Source: Alkalihalobacillus sp. LMS39 | GTDB taxonomy: Bacteria > Bacillota > Bacilli > Bacillales > Bacillaceae_F | NCBI RefSeq assembly: GCF_022812285.1 | Contig: NZ_CP093300.1 | Span: 2,666,001 to 2,730,000, forward strand | Reading direction: 5' to 3' | Length of the DNA: 64,000 nucleotides | Shown: positions 8,335 to 16,895 of the stretch, piece after piece | How the letters are laid out: every line of letters starts with the position of its first letter | Numbering within the stretch: the first letter of the stretch is position 1 | Made by a program: the position numbers and the translations under genes | Notes under the pieces: generated by a model | Database searches by the model: none | Told to the model about the DNA's origin: nothing | What the model saw: the letters and a program-made list of their open reading frames with translations, nothing else

Positions 8335-9369
8335 TTACAGTTGATTTCTCGCTATATTTAAAATGTCGACAAGTAATGAATACCCTGTTTCTAACCGACC
8401 TGCTCCAGCCCCTGTTAACGTAATCGGACCTGCTAAGTCACAGTCAAACTGAATCGCATTGACTGCTCCATATACTGAAGCTAGCGGGTCATTTTCACTT
8501 ATTTTTTCTGGTTTTACTGTTGCTTCAACACCCGATTTGTGTTTGGTGATTTTCCCTAATAGCTTCCAACGATACCCTTCTTTTTTTGCTTGTTGGATAT
8601 CTTCCATCGTCAGAGTATCAATTCCGATACACTCCACATCATCGACTTGTAATGGAATACCTAATACTGTATTCGCTAAAATGACGACTTTATATTTTGC
8701 ATCATATCCTTTTATATCACTTGTTGGGTCTGCTTCTGCATAGCCTTTTTCTTGCGCATCTTTTAATGCGTCTTCAAACGGAAAACCTTCCTCCATTTTC
8801 GTTAAAATATAATTAGTCGTTCCATTTAAAATGCCACGAATTTCAGTTATATCGTTTCCAATGAGAGAGGTTAACGGCATTCGTAATGCCGGTGTACCAC
8901 TCATCACTGTTCCTTCAATCCCAAACCGTACATTGTGTTTTTGAGCAAGTTCTGTTAATGGTTGAAACGCTAACGCAACAGGGCCTTTATTACTTAACAC
9001 CACATGTTTTCCACATTGAAACGCTGTTTTACAATGATCAATAGCAGGCTGACCTGTTTTCACATCGGTATACGTCACTTCCACGATAACATCCGCATTT
9101 GTTTCTTGAATGGTCGCAAAGCTATCTTTTCCACGGATGAGATCTTTTTCATCTGGGTAATAAGACAGGTGACCACCTGTTTTTATGGCATCTAGTGTTT
9201 TCGTTACATTCAACCCATTGGGATTATAAATAGCGCCTTTCATTACATCGGAGATCGCCACAATATCGAGATTGACACCTGTCTCTTTATGAATCGATTC
9301 TCTTTTTCTATCTATTATCTCCGCCAAACCTTGCCCAACAGTTCCAAACCCTAATAAAGCCAATTTCAT
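8335..9369 (-). CDS. homoserine dehydrogenase, short form without ACT domain
   Basis: A 344-aa enzyme interconverting aspartate semialdehyde and homoserine with NAD(P)H. The Rossmann motif GFGTVGQG is at residues 7-14. Further motifs: SNKGPVAL, the substrate box NGTTNYILTKM and AEADPTSDIKGYDAKYK (catalytic Lys region). The usual Bacillus biosynthetic enzyme is about 430 aa with a C-terminal ACT regulatory domain; this one stops after the catalytic domain, consistent with a catabolic enzyme freed from threonine feedback. Its ATG lies 1 bp after the stop of the M20 gene, so translation is probably coupled. Confidence 0.88.
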   Translation of the reverse strand: MKLALLGFGTVGQGLAEIIDRKRESIHKETGVNLDIVAISDVMKGAIYNPNGLNVTKTLDAIKTGGHLSYYPDEKDLIRGKDSFATIQETNADVIVEVTYTDVKTGQPAIDHCKTAFQCGKHVVLSNKGPVALAFQPLTELAQKHNVRFGIEGTVMSGTPALRMPLTSLIGNDITEIRGILNGTTNYILTKMEEGFPFEDALKDAQEKGYAEADPTSDIKGYDAKYKVVILANTVLGIPLQVDDVECIGIDTLTMEDIQQAKKEGYRWKLLGKITKHKSGVEATVKPEKISENDPLASVYGAVNAIQFDCDLAGPITLTGAGAGRLETGYSLLVDILNIARNQL

Positions 9370-9370
9370 G

Positions 9371-10576
9371 TTACTTCTCTCCTTCCTCGTTTAAATAGCG
9401 GAATGCCGTTGCCGCTAATATGGAAGTTCCTTGAACTAAACATTGTTCATCGATATCAAATTGTGGTGTGTGTAACTCTCGTTTTTTTTCATTTTCACGC
9501 TGACAGCCTAGAAAAAACATGGAGCTCGGAATTCGTCCACTTATATAGCCAAAGTCTTCGCCGCCAAGACCAAATGGCTTATGATGAATATGAGCTTGTG
9601 GGAAGAGGTCATGAATGGAGGAAACAATGAGTTGATTTACTCGTGTGTCATTTTGTAAGGCCGGTTCATTTCGAGTGATATGCACATCATACTCTCCCCC
9701 TAACGCCGCCACGAGTGCAAACGCCTTTGTGACTTCTTCTGTTAAACATTTGCGAATGTCATGTTCATAACTTCGAATCGTTCCACGAAGCTTGACTTTT
9801 GTAGGGATGATATTATCACTTGTGCCAGCTTGAATTTCTCCAACACTAACGACGGCTTTTTCTAACGGTGATATTTTTCTAGATGGAATACTATAAAGAT
9901 ACGATAAAACATATTGGAGCATCCAAATCGGGTCTGACCCTTCATGAGGGTAGGCGCCGTGCCCTCCGCTTCCCCTTATCGTTCCTTCAAACACATCGAC
10001 ATTTGCCATACTACTGCCATCATGAACTTGCATGTGTCCAACAGGAAGCCATGGGCACATATGAAGAGCTATCGCCGCGTCGACATCGTCGAGAACACCA
10101 TCTTCTAGTAAATAACATGCGCCTGATTTATTTTGTTCATCTGTCGTTTCTTCCGCACTTTGAAAAAGAAACACGATCGTTCCTTGAAAATGGTCCTGTA
10201 ATTGAGCTATGACTTTCGCAACCCCTAATACAATCGCGGTGTGGGCATCATGGCCACATGCATGCATGATGCCCCGATGTTTAGAAGCGTACACGACGTC
10301 GTTTTCTTCTTGAATTGGTAAAGCGTCCATATCAGCACGAATAGCGATCGTCGGACCTGTTCCATTTGCTAATTTCCCAACGACATTTGGAATGATAGCA
10401 TTCGGTCGAGAAACAGTCATACCCGGAATGCTCTTCAACTGTTCTTCAACAAATAAAGCTGTCTTCCACTCTTTGAAACTAAGTTCCGGGTATTCATGAA
10501 AATGTCTGCGCCATTTGATAAGAAGTGATCCTATTTTTTTTGCTTCATCGAAAATGAGATTCTCTATTTCGTTCAT
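9371..10576 (-). CDS. M20 family metallo-amidohydrolase, probable N-acetyl-diaminobutyrate deacetylase
   Basis: A 401-aa M20D-type amidohydrolase. The metal site is visible: HACGHDAHT (His and Asp ligands), SAEE, and ALHMCPW/GGEDFGY further on; GSGGHGAYPHEG marks the lid domain. Such enzymes cleave N-acyl groups from amino acids. Directly behind an ectoine hydrolase it is well placed to deacetylate the ring-opened product N-acetyl-2,4-diaminobutyrate. The classical DoeB/EutE is a different fold (aspartoacylase-like), so this would be a non-orthologous replacement. Role inferred from context; amidohydrolase class certain. Confidence 0.85.
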   Translation of the reverse strand: MNEIENLIFDEAKKIGSLLIKWRRHFHEYPELSFKEWKTALFVEEQLKSIPGMTVSRPNAIIPNVVGKLANGTGPTIAIRADMDALPIQEENDVVYASKHRGIMHACGHDAHTAIVLGVAKVIAQLQDHFQGTIVFLFQSAEETTDEQNKSGACYLLEDGVLDDVDAAIALHMCPWLPVGHMQVHDGSSMANVDVFEGTIRGSGGHGAYPHEGSDPIWMLQYVLSYLYSIPSRKISPLEKAVVSVGEIQAGTSDNIIPTKVKLRGTIRSYEHDIRKCLTEEVTKAFALVAALGGEYDVHITRNEPALQNDTRVNQLIVSSIHDLFPQAHIHHKPFGLGGEDFGYISGRIPSSMFFLGCQRENEKKRELHTPQFDIDEQCLVQGTSILAATAFRYLNEEGEK

Positions 10577-10593
10577 GAAAACGCACCAGCTTT

Positions 10594-11799
10594 CTATTGC
10601 TCCATTTTTATCGCTTGAAACGCTTGTTTGAAGTCATCTAAAATATCAGTTGTATCTTCTATCCCACAAGATACGCGAATAAGCCCTTCTGGAATTCCCA
10701 TTGCTGCCCGTTCTTCTGGCGTACATTCAACATGACTCGTCGTTCTCGCTGGCCCAACCGTTGTCTCCACTGCCCCTAAGTTAGCAGCACGATGACTAAA
10801 CTGTAGACGAGGTAGTAATTCTCGAACTGTATCTACTCCACCTTTTACTGCAAAACTTAACATCGCACCAAACCCTTTCATTTGCTCTTTTGCGATATCA
10901 TGGTTTAGATGCGTTTCTAATCCCGGATAATATACATCTTCTACTATTGATACACTTTGTAAATATTGTGCCAGTGCTAGCGCATTTTCTTCTTGCTTTT
11001 TCATTCGTAACGATAGCGTTTTCATTCCGCGAACAATCAAATACGCAGCCCATGGGTCCATCGTTGCTCCGTTAATTTCCCGATAATGATAGATTTTTTT
11101 AATCAATTGCTCATCTAACCCGCAAACAACGCCTCCTAATGCATCCGCATGACCACCTAGAAATTTCGTCGCACTATGAAGGACTAAATCAACACCTAGT
11201 GCAAGTGGATTTTGATTAACTGGCGTTGCAAACGTATTATCAACAACCACGATCGCTCCTGCTTTTTTTCCTGCTTGTGCCATTCGTTTAATGTCTGTAA
11301 TTTTAACCGTTGGATTTGTAGGGGACTCTAAATATAAAATCGAACAACCTTTCGCGACTTCTTTTTCAATTGCTTCATGGTCACCTGTATCACATAAAAC
11401 AACATCAATACCCATTTTAGGCAAAAACTCTGTAAAAATTTTATTTGTACCACCATACGTATCTTTTATGGAGACAATTCGGTCCCCTGGCGTTAGAAAC
11501 GTATAAAGCGTATTGCTTATTGCTGCCATCCCCGTAGAAAAGCTTGTTGCTGCATTCGCTCCTTCTAAAATTTTTACTTTATCTTCAAACGCTTGCACCG
11601 TTGGATTTGTATTTCGGCCATAAATATGTCCTTTTTTCCGACCAACGGCAACTTCATACCATTCATCCATGTCATCATAGCCGAATGCGACACTAGGAAT
11701 AACAGGAATTTGTGTTGCACCATGAACCAAATAGTCTTTTTCTCCTGCCCAAACGGCTTTAGTGCCTGCTTGCGTTTCGTTCCAAGATTTAGTCATCAT
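10594..11799 (-). CDS. Cys/Met-metabolism PLP enzyme (cystathionine gamma-lyase/synthase family)
   Basis: A 401-aa fold-type I PLP enzyme. IYGRNTNPTV (phosphate/Tyr motif), TGMAAI, VVDNTFATP (Asp to the pyridine N) and HSATKFLGGHAD (Schiff-base Lys) are all present. Relatives carry out gamma-elimination or gamma-replacement on homoserine derivatives, methionine or cystathionine. There is no sulphur-pathway gene nearby; it sits between an ectoine hydrolase and a deacylase, with homoserine dehydrogenase two genes on. Gamma-elimination of homoserine to 2-oxobutyrate and ammonia is a known side activity of cystathionine lyases and would fit that context. Substrate not proven. Two adjacent ATGs (11799, 11796) follow GGAGGG. 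Confidence 0.85.
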   Translation of the reverse strand: MMTKSWNETQAGTKAVWAGEKDYLVHGATQIPVIPSVAFGYDDMDEWYEVAVGRKKGHIYGRNTNPTVQAFEDKVKILEGANAATSFSTGMAAISNTLYTFLTPGDRIVSIKDTYGGTNKIFTEFLPKMGIDVVLCDTGDHEAIEKEVAKGCSILYLESPTNPTVKITDIKRMAQAGKKAGAIVVVDNTFATPVNQNPLALGVDLVLHSATKFLGGHADALGGVVCGLDEQLIKKIYHYREINGATMDPWAAYLIVRGMKTLSLRMKKQEENALALAQYLQSVSIVEDVYYPGLETHLNHDIAKEQMKGFGAMLSFAVKGGVDTVRELLPRLQFSHRAANLGAVETTVGPARTTSHVECTPEERAAMGIPEGLIRVSCGIEDTTDILDDFKQAFQAIKMEQ

Positions 11800-11817
11800 A
11801 ATCCCTCCTATTTATCG

Positions 11818-13026
11818 TTACGCGCCTTTATCATCTTTCCAGCTTGTAAGTCGCCCATCTTTAATAAAAAGCTGGCGAGGAAACTGTCCAAACACTTCAC
11901 AGCCTTTTTCTGTCACACGAAAGGATTCACTAAGCTCCACACCAAAGTCTTCAAACCATATTCCTGGAATTAAATGAAACGTCATATTTGGCTGTAAGAC
12001 GGTTTTATCTCCTTGCCGCAAGCTTGCCGTATGCTCTCCCCAATCAGGCGGGTAATTTAAACCGACAGAATATCCAATGCGTGAATCTTTTTTGTACCCT
12101 CTTTTTTCAATTGTTTTCCGCCACACTGATTCAACTTCTTCACAAGTCATACCAGGCTTTATGACATCGAGTGTGGCATTCATTCCTTCGATGACGACTT
12201 TCGCTAAATCACTCACCTTTTCATCTGGCTTTCCAATACTGATCGTTCTCGCCATTGGGGAATGATACCGCTGATAACAGCCTGCTAACTCAAGAGTTAC
12301 TGTCGTCCCATCTTTATACGGACACTCACTCCATGTCATATGAGGCGCACCTGTTTTATCTCCAGATGGCATTAGGGGGACGATCGCTGGGTAATCTCCT
12401 CCATATTCTTTTGTTCCACTTATTTGTGCTTCATATATTTTTGCAGCTACATCACATTCACGTACACCCGCTGCAATTTCATCAATACCCGCTTCCATTG
12501 CTTTTTGTACAATGATAGAAGCTCGCTTCATATATTCAATTTCAGTATCAGACTTTATAATCCGAACCCAGTTCACAAGATTTGTGGCATCTTTAAATGT
12601 CGCATTCGGTAGTCCATGTAAAAGCCGCTCATAGCATTTAGCTGTAAAATAATATTGGTCCATCTCGACTCCAATGGTTCGATTACTTTGACCGATTTCT
12701 TTTAAAATATTTGCGACAAAATCCATCGGGTGCTTCATTGAAGAATGAACAAAATCATCTGGATACGGAATAATATTGTCGTGGAATAGCCAACTCGTCA
12801 TTTTTGCTACATTTGCATCCATTTCTCTACCAATCCAAATTGGCTGGTCTTCATCACTAATGACTACTAACATCTGATGGACGTAAAATGACCATCCATC
12901 ATATCCAGATAAATAATTCATATTTGCCGGGTCTGTAATAAGAAGTACGTCGATTCCTGCCGTGTCCATCCGCTTTTTCGTATTTTCTACCCTTTGCTTA
13001 AATTCTTCTGAAGAAAAAGTGACCAT
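11818..13026 (-). CDS. doeA: ectoine hydrolase, M24 (aminopeptidase P-like) family
   Basis: A 402-aa 'pita-bread' M24 protein. It matches the pattern I know for DoeA/EutD rather than Xaa-Pro dipeptidase: YLSGYDGWSFYVHQ near residue 45, REMDANVA, NWVRIIKSDTEIEYM, YGGDYPAIVPLMPSG, RYHSPMARTI, YPPDWGEHTASLR, PNMTFHLIPGIW and FGVELSESF. DoeA opens the ectoine ring to N-acetyl-2,4-diaminobutyrate. The start is the ATG at 13026, seven bases after GGGGTGA; an upstream in-frame extension to 13104 has no ribosome binding site and unlikely composition. First gene of a tight five-gene operon (gaps 18, 17, 1 and about 10-16 bp). Confidence 0.82.
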   Translation of the reverse strand: MVTFSSEEFKQRVENTKKRMDTAGIDVLLITDPANMNYLSGYDGWSFYVHQMLVVISDEDQPIWIGREMDANVAKMTSWLFHDNIIPYPDDFVHSSMKHPMDFVANILKEIGQSNRTIGVEMDQYYFTAKCYERLLHGLPNATFKDATNLVNWVRIIKSDTEIEYMKRASIIVQKAMEAGIDEIAAGVRECDVAAKIYEAQISGTKEYGGDYPAIVPLMPSGDKTGAPHMTWSECPYKDGTTVTLELAGCYQRYHSPMARTISIGKPDEKVSDLAKVVIEGMNATLDVIKPGMTCEEVESVWRKTIEKRGYKKDSRIGYSVGLNYPPDWGEHTASLRQGDKTVLQPNMTFHLIPGIWFEDFGVELSESFRVTEKGCEVFGQFPRQLFIKDGRLTSWKDDKGA

Positions 13027-13396
13027 GGGCCGCTCACCCCTTTCCTTTCGTTCTCTCTTTCTACTGCTATCGTATTCTTTTTCTAAAAGGAAAAACATTC
13101 GCAAAAGTGTATGAAATTTCAGATTGTTTATTAGTCAACTTTTAAAATTTTGTCACATTTTCTCCTAACCTAAAAAATGATCCACAAATTTTATGTGAGA
13201 CATAAATATTTGTATATAAAAGTGAATAAACATAAGGGGTATCTTTGATACAAGGATATGAAAAACGCGGGAGCGTCTTTTCACCTCAAGCGAAGTGTGG
13301 ATCCCACTGCTAGCTTTCAAAGCTACACTGTTAGAGCAGAATTTTTCTTATCTTTTAAAAATGGAAAGGTGACATACTGAATGATGGAGGGATGAT
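13027..13396. other. intergenic region between divergent units
   Basis: This holds the promoter region of the ectoine-type operon (leftward) and of the FN3 gene (rightward). I see the 22-bp repeat at 13261-13282 and an AT-rich stretch, but no promoter or operator I would defend. Confidence 0.45.
13261..13282 (+). repeat. 22-bp direct repeat, right copy
   Basis: Identical to 6628-6649 and in the same orientation. It lies 235 bp upstream of the doeA start, so the pair flanks the whole operon. The flank also contains AGCTTTCAAAGCTACACTG, similar to sequence next to the left copy. Confidence 0.75.
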
Positions 13397-14251
13397 ATGG
13401 GAAATGAGAACGGTTCAGGTCAAGTTCAAAATGAGGCTGAGTGCCAATTGACAACGGAGTTATATACAGGTGAAGCGATTACCCGATACCATGTAACAAA
13501 TCCACGACATCTTTATGCTAAACAAATTGCTACTACAGAAATAACAATGACATGGCATGCTAGTATTGATGATACGGTCGATCGTTATGAAATTGAAGTA
13601 GACGGTACACTTGTTGGCGAGACAACAAATCTTGAATACACCATTTCTGAATTACAAACAAATACAACCTATGAAGTAACGGTCAGGTCTGTATCAACAA
13701 GTGAAAACAAAAGATCGGTTGGGATTACAAAAGCCATATCAACGTTAGGAAACTATCGGGCTGAGGTGAGTACAACGTCTGACTCTTATATTCAATTACA
13801 AAACGTTCGATTTGATGCCCTCCTCGTCATATCAAAAATTAAAACAACCGAAAATAGCTGGGAAAATAATATTTTAACAAATGAAGACAATACAAAAAAA
13901 ATCAATACCCAATTTGATGGACTTCGGTTCATCCGAGATGACTTTGGCTTTGAAGATGTTCAATTTGATGGCGTTTCTGCCCCTCATAACTTTCCACTCC
14001 CCCTCCATCCAAATTTATCTGAAATGTTAATCATTGATAAAGGGACAATAAACAAAGATTTTCAATTATTCCTTAATCAATCAGGAGCGATATTACAACG
14101 AATTCGAATGTATACGATCAATAAATATGGAACGAGTATATTGTACTCGGACTATGATTTCACGAGAATTTCAGAACATGTTGTGCAAGATCTTCTACAA
14201 AACAACTCTGATTTACTTTTGCATAATGTTTCATTTATTGAGGAGGCGTAA
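13397..14251 (+). CDS. fibronectin type III domain protein of unknown role
   Basis: A 284-aa protein. Residues about 45-115 form an FN3 domain: ITMTWHASIDDTVDRYEIEV, then the YTISELQTNTTYEVTVRSVS type ending typical of extracellular bacterial FN3 repeats. The C-terminal 170 residues are unassigned, beta-rich and Asn/Asp-rich. No signal peptide or sorting signal is visible, unusual for an FN3 protein. It ends 1 bp before the beta-helix gene's ATG, so the two form an operon and probably a complex. FN3 plus tail-spike-like genes side by side recall phage tail or tailocin receptor-binding modules. RBS GGAGGG with ATG at 13397. Confidence 0.7.
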   Translation: MGNENGSGQVQNEAECQLTTELYTGEAITRYHVTNPRHLYAKQIATTEITMTWHASIDDTVDRYEIEVDGTLVGETTNLEYTISELQTNTTYEVTVRSVSTSENKRSVGITKAISTLGNYRAEVSTTSDSYIQLQNVRFDALLVISKIKTTENSWENNILTNEDNTKKINTQFDGLRFIRDDFGFEDVQFDGVSAPHNFPLPLHPNLSEMLIIDKGTINKDFQLFLNQSGAILQRIRMYTINKYGTSILYSDYDFTRISEHVVQDLLQNNSDLLLHNVSFIEEA

Positions 14252-14252
14252 T

Positions 14253-16799
14253 ATGAATGGAAAAATCAAAAGAATAATCGATCAAGACGGTGGTGTTCTT
14301 CCTGTTACAGTACCAGATGCGATTTTTATTAGGGAAGATTATACATTTGCTGATAAATTATTCGATGAACGAATGGGGACAAATAGTTACGTCATTGATA
14401 TAGAAAGATATGGGATTACCCAAGGGCTCCCCTCTAAACCATATGAACATCATGATTATGAACAAGCAAACCAAAATATCCTTGGGATCTCAAGAGCGAT
14501 AGACTATGCCTTTCAACATGACTACAATGAGGTTGTCTTACCGAGGGGACAATATTCGCTCTGCTTTCCGAATCGAATTCAAATGAAAAGTTATATTACG
14601 CTTAATTTAAATGGAAGTTTGCTGAAAGTGATGTATGACTCAGAAAGTCGTTCTCCCTTTGATGACAGAGATGACTCAACAGATATTTGGCGATTTGAAG
14701 GCATTCCAATTGAGCTTTTTAACTGCAAACACGCTCATATAAAAAATGGAATGATCGAAGGCGACCGCTATGAACGTAGTTTTCAAGAAGAAGGAGAACG
14801 AGCGGTTGAAGGAAGCTATGGCATCTTATTTGCGGGTTCAAGCCAATACTGCTCCATTTCCCATTGTGAGATTAGTGGTTTTATGGGGGATAATGTTAGC
14901 TTTGTTTCGGCCTCCGTTAAGAGAACTGCATATAATCATGGTTCTATATTAGCCTCTTTAGATCAAGAGACTGGTGTTGAAATCGAAGCAACTGATACGC
15001 TTATCACACCGATGCTATCTATCCCAGATGATGTCACCTTTTTCTTATTAGGTGGGCAAGGCTATAACCGTGTAACTGTGCTGAACAATAAATATCCTGA
15101 TGCTTTTTTCTATGACGATCAAGATCAATTTATCGGTGCTGTTCCAAATCGAAGAGTACACACCCACGTAACAATTCCATTATCTGCTACGAAAATGAGA
15201 TTATTATTTAAGGACGAAACAAATCCAGATAAAGATATGCAATTATTTATTGAATATGGAGGATATCCTCACCATAATGTTGTTGAGCATTGTGAACTTT
15301 ACAATGGTCATCGTGGCGGAATCACATTGGCTGGTAATTACAATGTCATTCGTCATAATATCATTCGAGGAAACGGAAAAAACTCGCTTGCTTTTTTAGA
15401 TGGAAAACCTCCCTTTAATGACCCTACTAGATATGCCATAAACCAAGAGGATGGGTATGGTGATAAAAGTTTAATTGAAAATAATGTGATTTATGATGGG
15501 TTTCATGGAATTCTTGTCGGATCACATAGTGTCATTATAAAAGACAATCGAATGTACAATTTAGATTCTCATGCGATTATTCTTTATGGAATGTCCTACG
15601 CACAAATAATCGGAAATTATATTGATAGAGTAGCTGTTTGTTTGCTCATGTCCGGAACATCGTACACACCCGCTGTCGTTACCGTAAAGGATAATTATTT
15701 TTATGGGGATTTATTAGCGCAGCAAGAAGGCTATCAAATGGTAATAAAAGATAATTTCTTCTTTTCTAGTAATGTAAGAACTCATTCACGCACTGTTTTT
15801 GAAGGAAATATCATCAATTACATTGAAAATGGCGAAGGTGAAAAAGACATAAGACTCCAAGGGATCGTAAAGAATTGTCAATTTATAAATATAAGAACTA
15901 CAAGCCAAACAGTAAGAATCACTTCAAACTATTTTGACAGCTGCCGTTTTACAAACATAGAAGTGTCAACAAACGGTCTCCCTAGTTTTGACTTTAATTA
16001 TTGTGAATTTGACCATTGTGTCATTCGAGATGTATGGAATCAATCTCAACATAATTCCTTTTCTAATTGCACATTTATTGATAGCCTGCTTCAGCCTGAA
16101 TCGATAAATCAAGAGGCCCTTCATACGTCAATGACGATTACGAATTCAACGATTGAACTAACATCTAACTCTTCATTAACCCATCTCCTTGAAAACTCGT
16201 CCAACGTACAAAATGCGATAACTGTCACTTTTGATAACGTGATATTCACAATACATGAAGAAAGTGATATTGATAAACTCGTCCATAGCCACTATGCTAC
16301 AAGAAGCTTACAAGCCATTTATAAAAATAGCACGTTCACTTATTTAGGCAGTCAGCCATTACAACTTGAATTTAATAACCAAGAACATGGCACCGTTTTT
16401 GACTTTTACAATAACAGTTTAAATAACGTCATCCTATCAGAAAATGACCTTTCAACAATGAGATGGTATAATCCAAACACTCACGCTATAGCAGAGCCTC
16501 ATTCAGGTTTTTATTTACAATCTGAAAGAATATATGATGCGAACCCGCAGTCTGGTTCCTATATTGGTTGGGTTTGTATAAAGTCCGGTTATGCCACTGA
16601 GACTGCTTGGTCTGCTGAAACAGAATTTCAAAACGGAGACAGGATTCATGCCAACGAAAATGTCTATCAATGTGTTGTTACAGGGATAAGTAGTAATACC
16701 CCACCAAATCATTCAGTGGGAACAAATACAGATGGAACGGTTGAATGGTTGTATTTAGGGTCAAAAGCGAGCTTTGCTCCCTATGGAATAATCGAATAA
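14253..16799 (+). CDS. right-handed parallel beta-helix protein, pectate-lyase/tail-spike-like
   Basis: An 848-aa protein starting at the ATG at 14253 behind GAGGAGG. The N-terminal 40 residues (GGVLPVTVPDAIFI) resemble the attachment segment of phage tail fibres. Residues about 75-560 contain many short N-V-I/I-I-N turns (HNVVEHC, YNVIRHNIIRGN, SLIENNVIYDGFHGI, VIIKDNRMYN, AQIIGNYIDR), the pattern of a beta-helix. The last about 80 residues form a separate Trp/Gly-rich module (YIGWVCIKSG, YQCVVTG, WLYLG) of carbohydrate-binding or tail-fibre type. There is no signal peptide. It resembles B. subtilis YobO in architecture. A polysaccharide-degrading or -binding role is inferred from fold. Confidence 0.72.
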   Translation: MNGKIKRIIDQDGGVLPVTVPDAIFIREDYTFADKLFDERMGTNSYVIDIERYGITQGLPSKPYEHHDYEQANQNILGISRAIDYAFQHDYNEVVLPRGQYSLCFPNRIQMKSYITLNLNGSLLKVMYDSESRSPFDDRDDSTDIWRFEGIPIELFNCKHAHIKNGMIEGDRYERSFQEEGERAVEGSYGILFAGSSQYCSISHCEISGFMGDNVSFVSASVKRTAYNHGSILASLDQETGVEIEATDTLITPMLSIPDDVTFFLLGGQGYNRVTVLNNKYPDAFFYDDQDQFIGAVPNRRVHTHVTIPLSATKMRLLFKDETNPDKDMQLFIEYGGYPHHNVVEHCELYNGHRGGITLAGNYNVIRHNIIRGNGKNSLAFLDGKPPFNDPTRYAINQEDGYGDKSLIENNVIYDGFHGILVGSHSVIIKDNRMYNLDSHAIILYGMSYAQIIGNYIDRVAVCLLMSGTSYTPAVVTVKDNYFYGDLLAQQEGYQMVIKDNFFFSSNVRTHSRTVFEGNIINYIENGEGEKDIRLQGIVKNCQFINIRTTSQTVRITSNYFDSCRFTNIEVSTNGLPSFDFNYCEFDHCVIRDVWNQSQHNSFSNCTFIDSLLQPESINQEALHTSMTITNSTIELTSNSSLTHLLENSSNVQNAITVTFDNVIFTIHEESDIDKLVHSHYATRSLQAIYKNSTFTYLGSQPLQLEFNNQEHGTVFDFYNNSLNNVILSENDLSTMRWYNPNTHAIAEPHSGFYLQSERIYDANPQSGSYIGWVCIKSGYATETAWSAETEFQNGDRIHANENVYQCVVTGISSNTPPNHSVGTNTDGTVEWLYLGSKASFAPYGIIE

Positions 16800-16846
16800 A
16801 AATGATATAACAAATAATAGGAATTCCATTGATCTCCTCCGTTATT

Positions 16847-16870
16847 CGCACTATAATCATAGTGTGCGTT
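16847..16870. promoter_or_regulatory. inverted repeat before the acyltransferase gene
   Basis: GCACTAT and ATAGTGTGC form a 7-8 bp dyad with a 4-base centre between the beta-helix gene and the acyltransferase gene. It could be a weak terminator (followed by GTTCTT) or an operator. Confidence 0.4.
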
Positions 16871-16895
16871 CTTAATAACAAACAAGGAGGAGATT

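Noticed and set aside
11818-13026. Annotation of the M24 protein as Xaa-Pro dipeptidase
   Set aside because: The conserved strings around residues 45, 230 and 340 follow the ectoine hydrolase group, and the neighbours are small-molecule catabolic enzymes.
6628-13282. Integrase-type attachment sites at the 22-bp repeats
   Set aside because: No integrase, tRNA gene or transposase lies nearby, and the core is a self-complementary hairpin. A dispersed repeat explains it better.
14253-16799. Prophage containing the beta-helix gene
   Set aside because: No capsid, portal, terminase, lysis or integrase gene is present on either side; only two tail-like genes.
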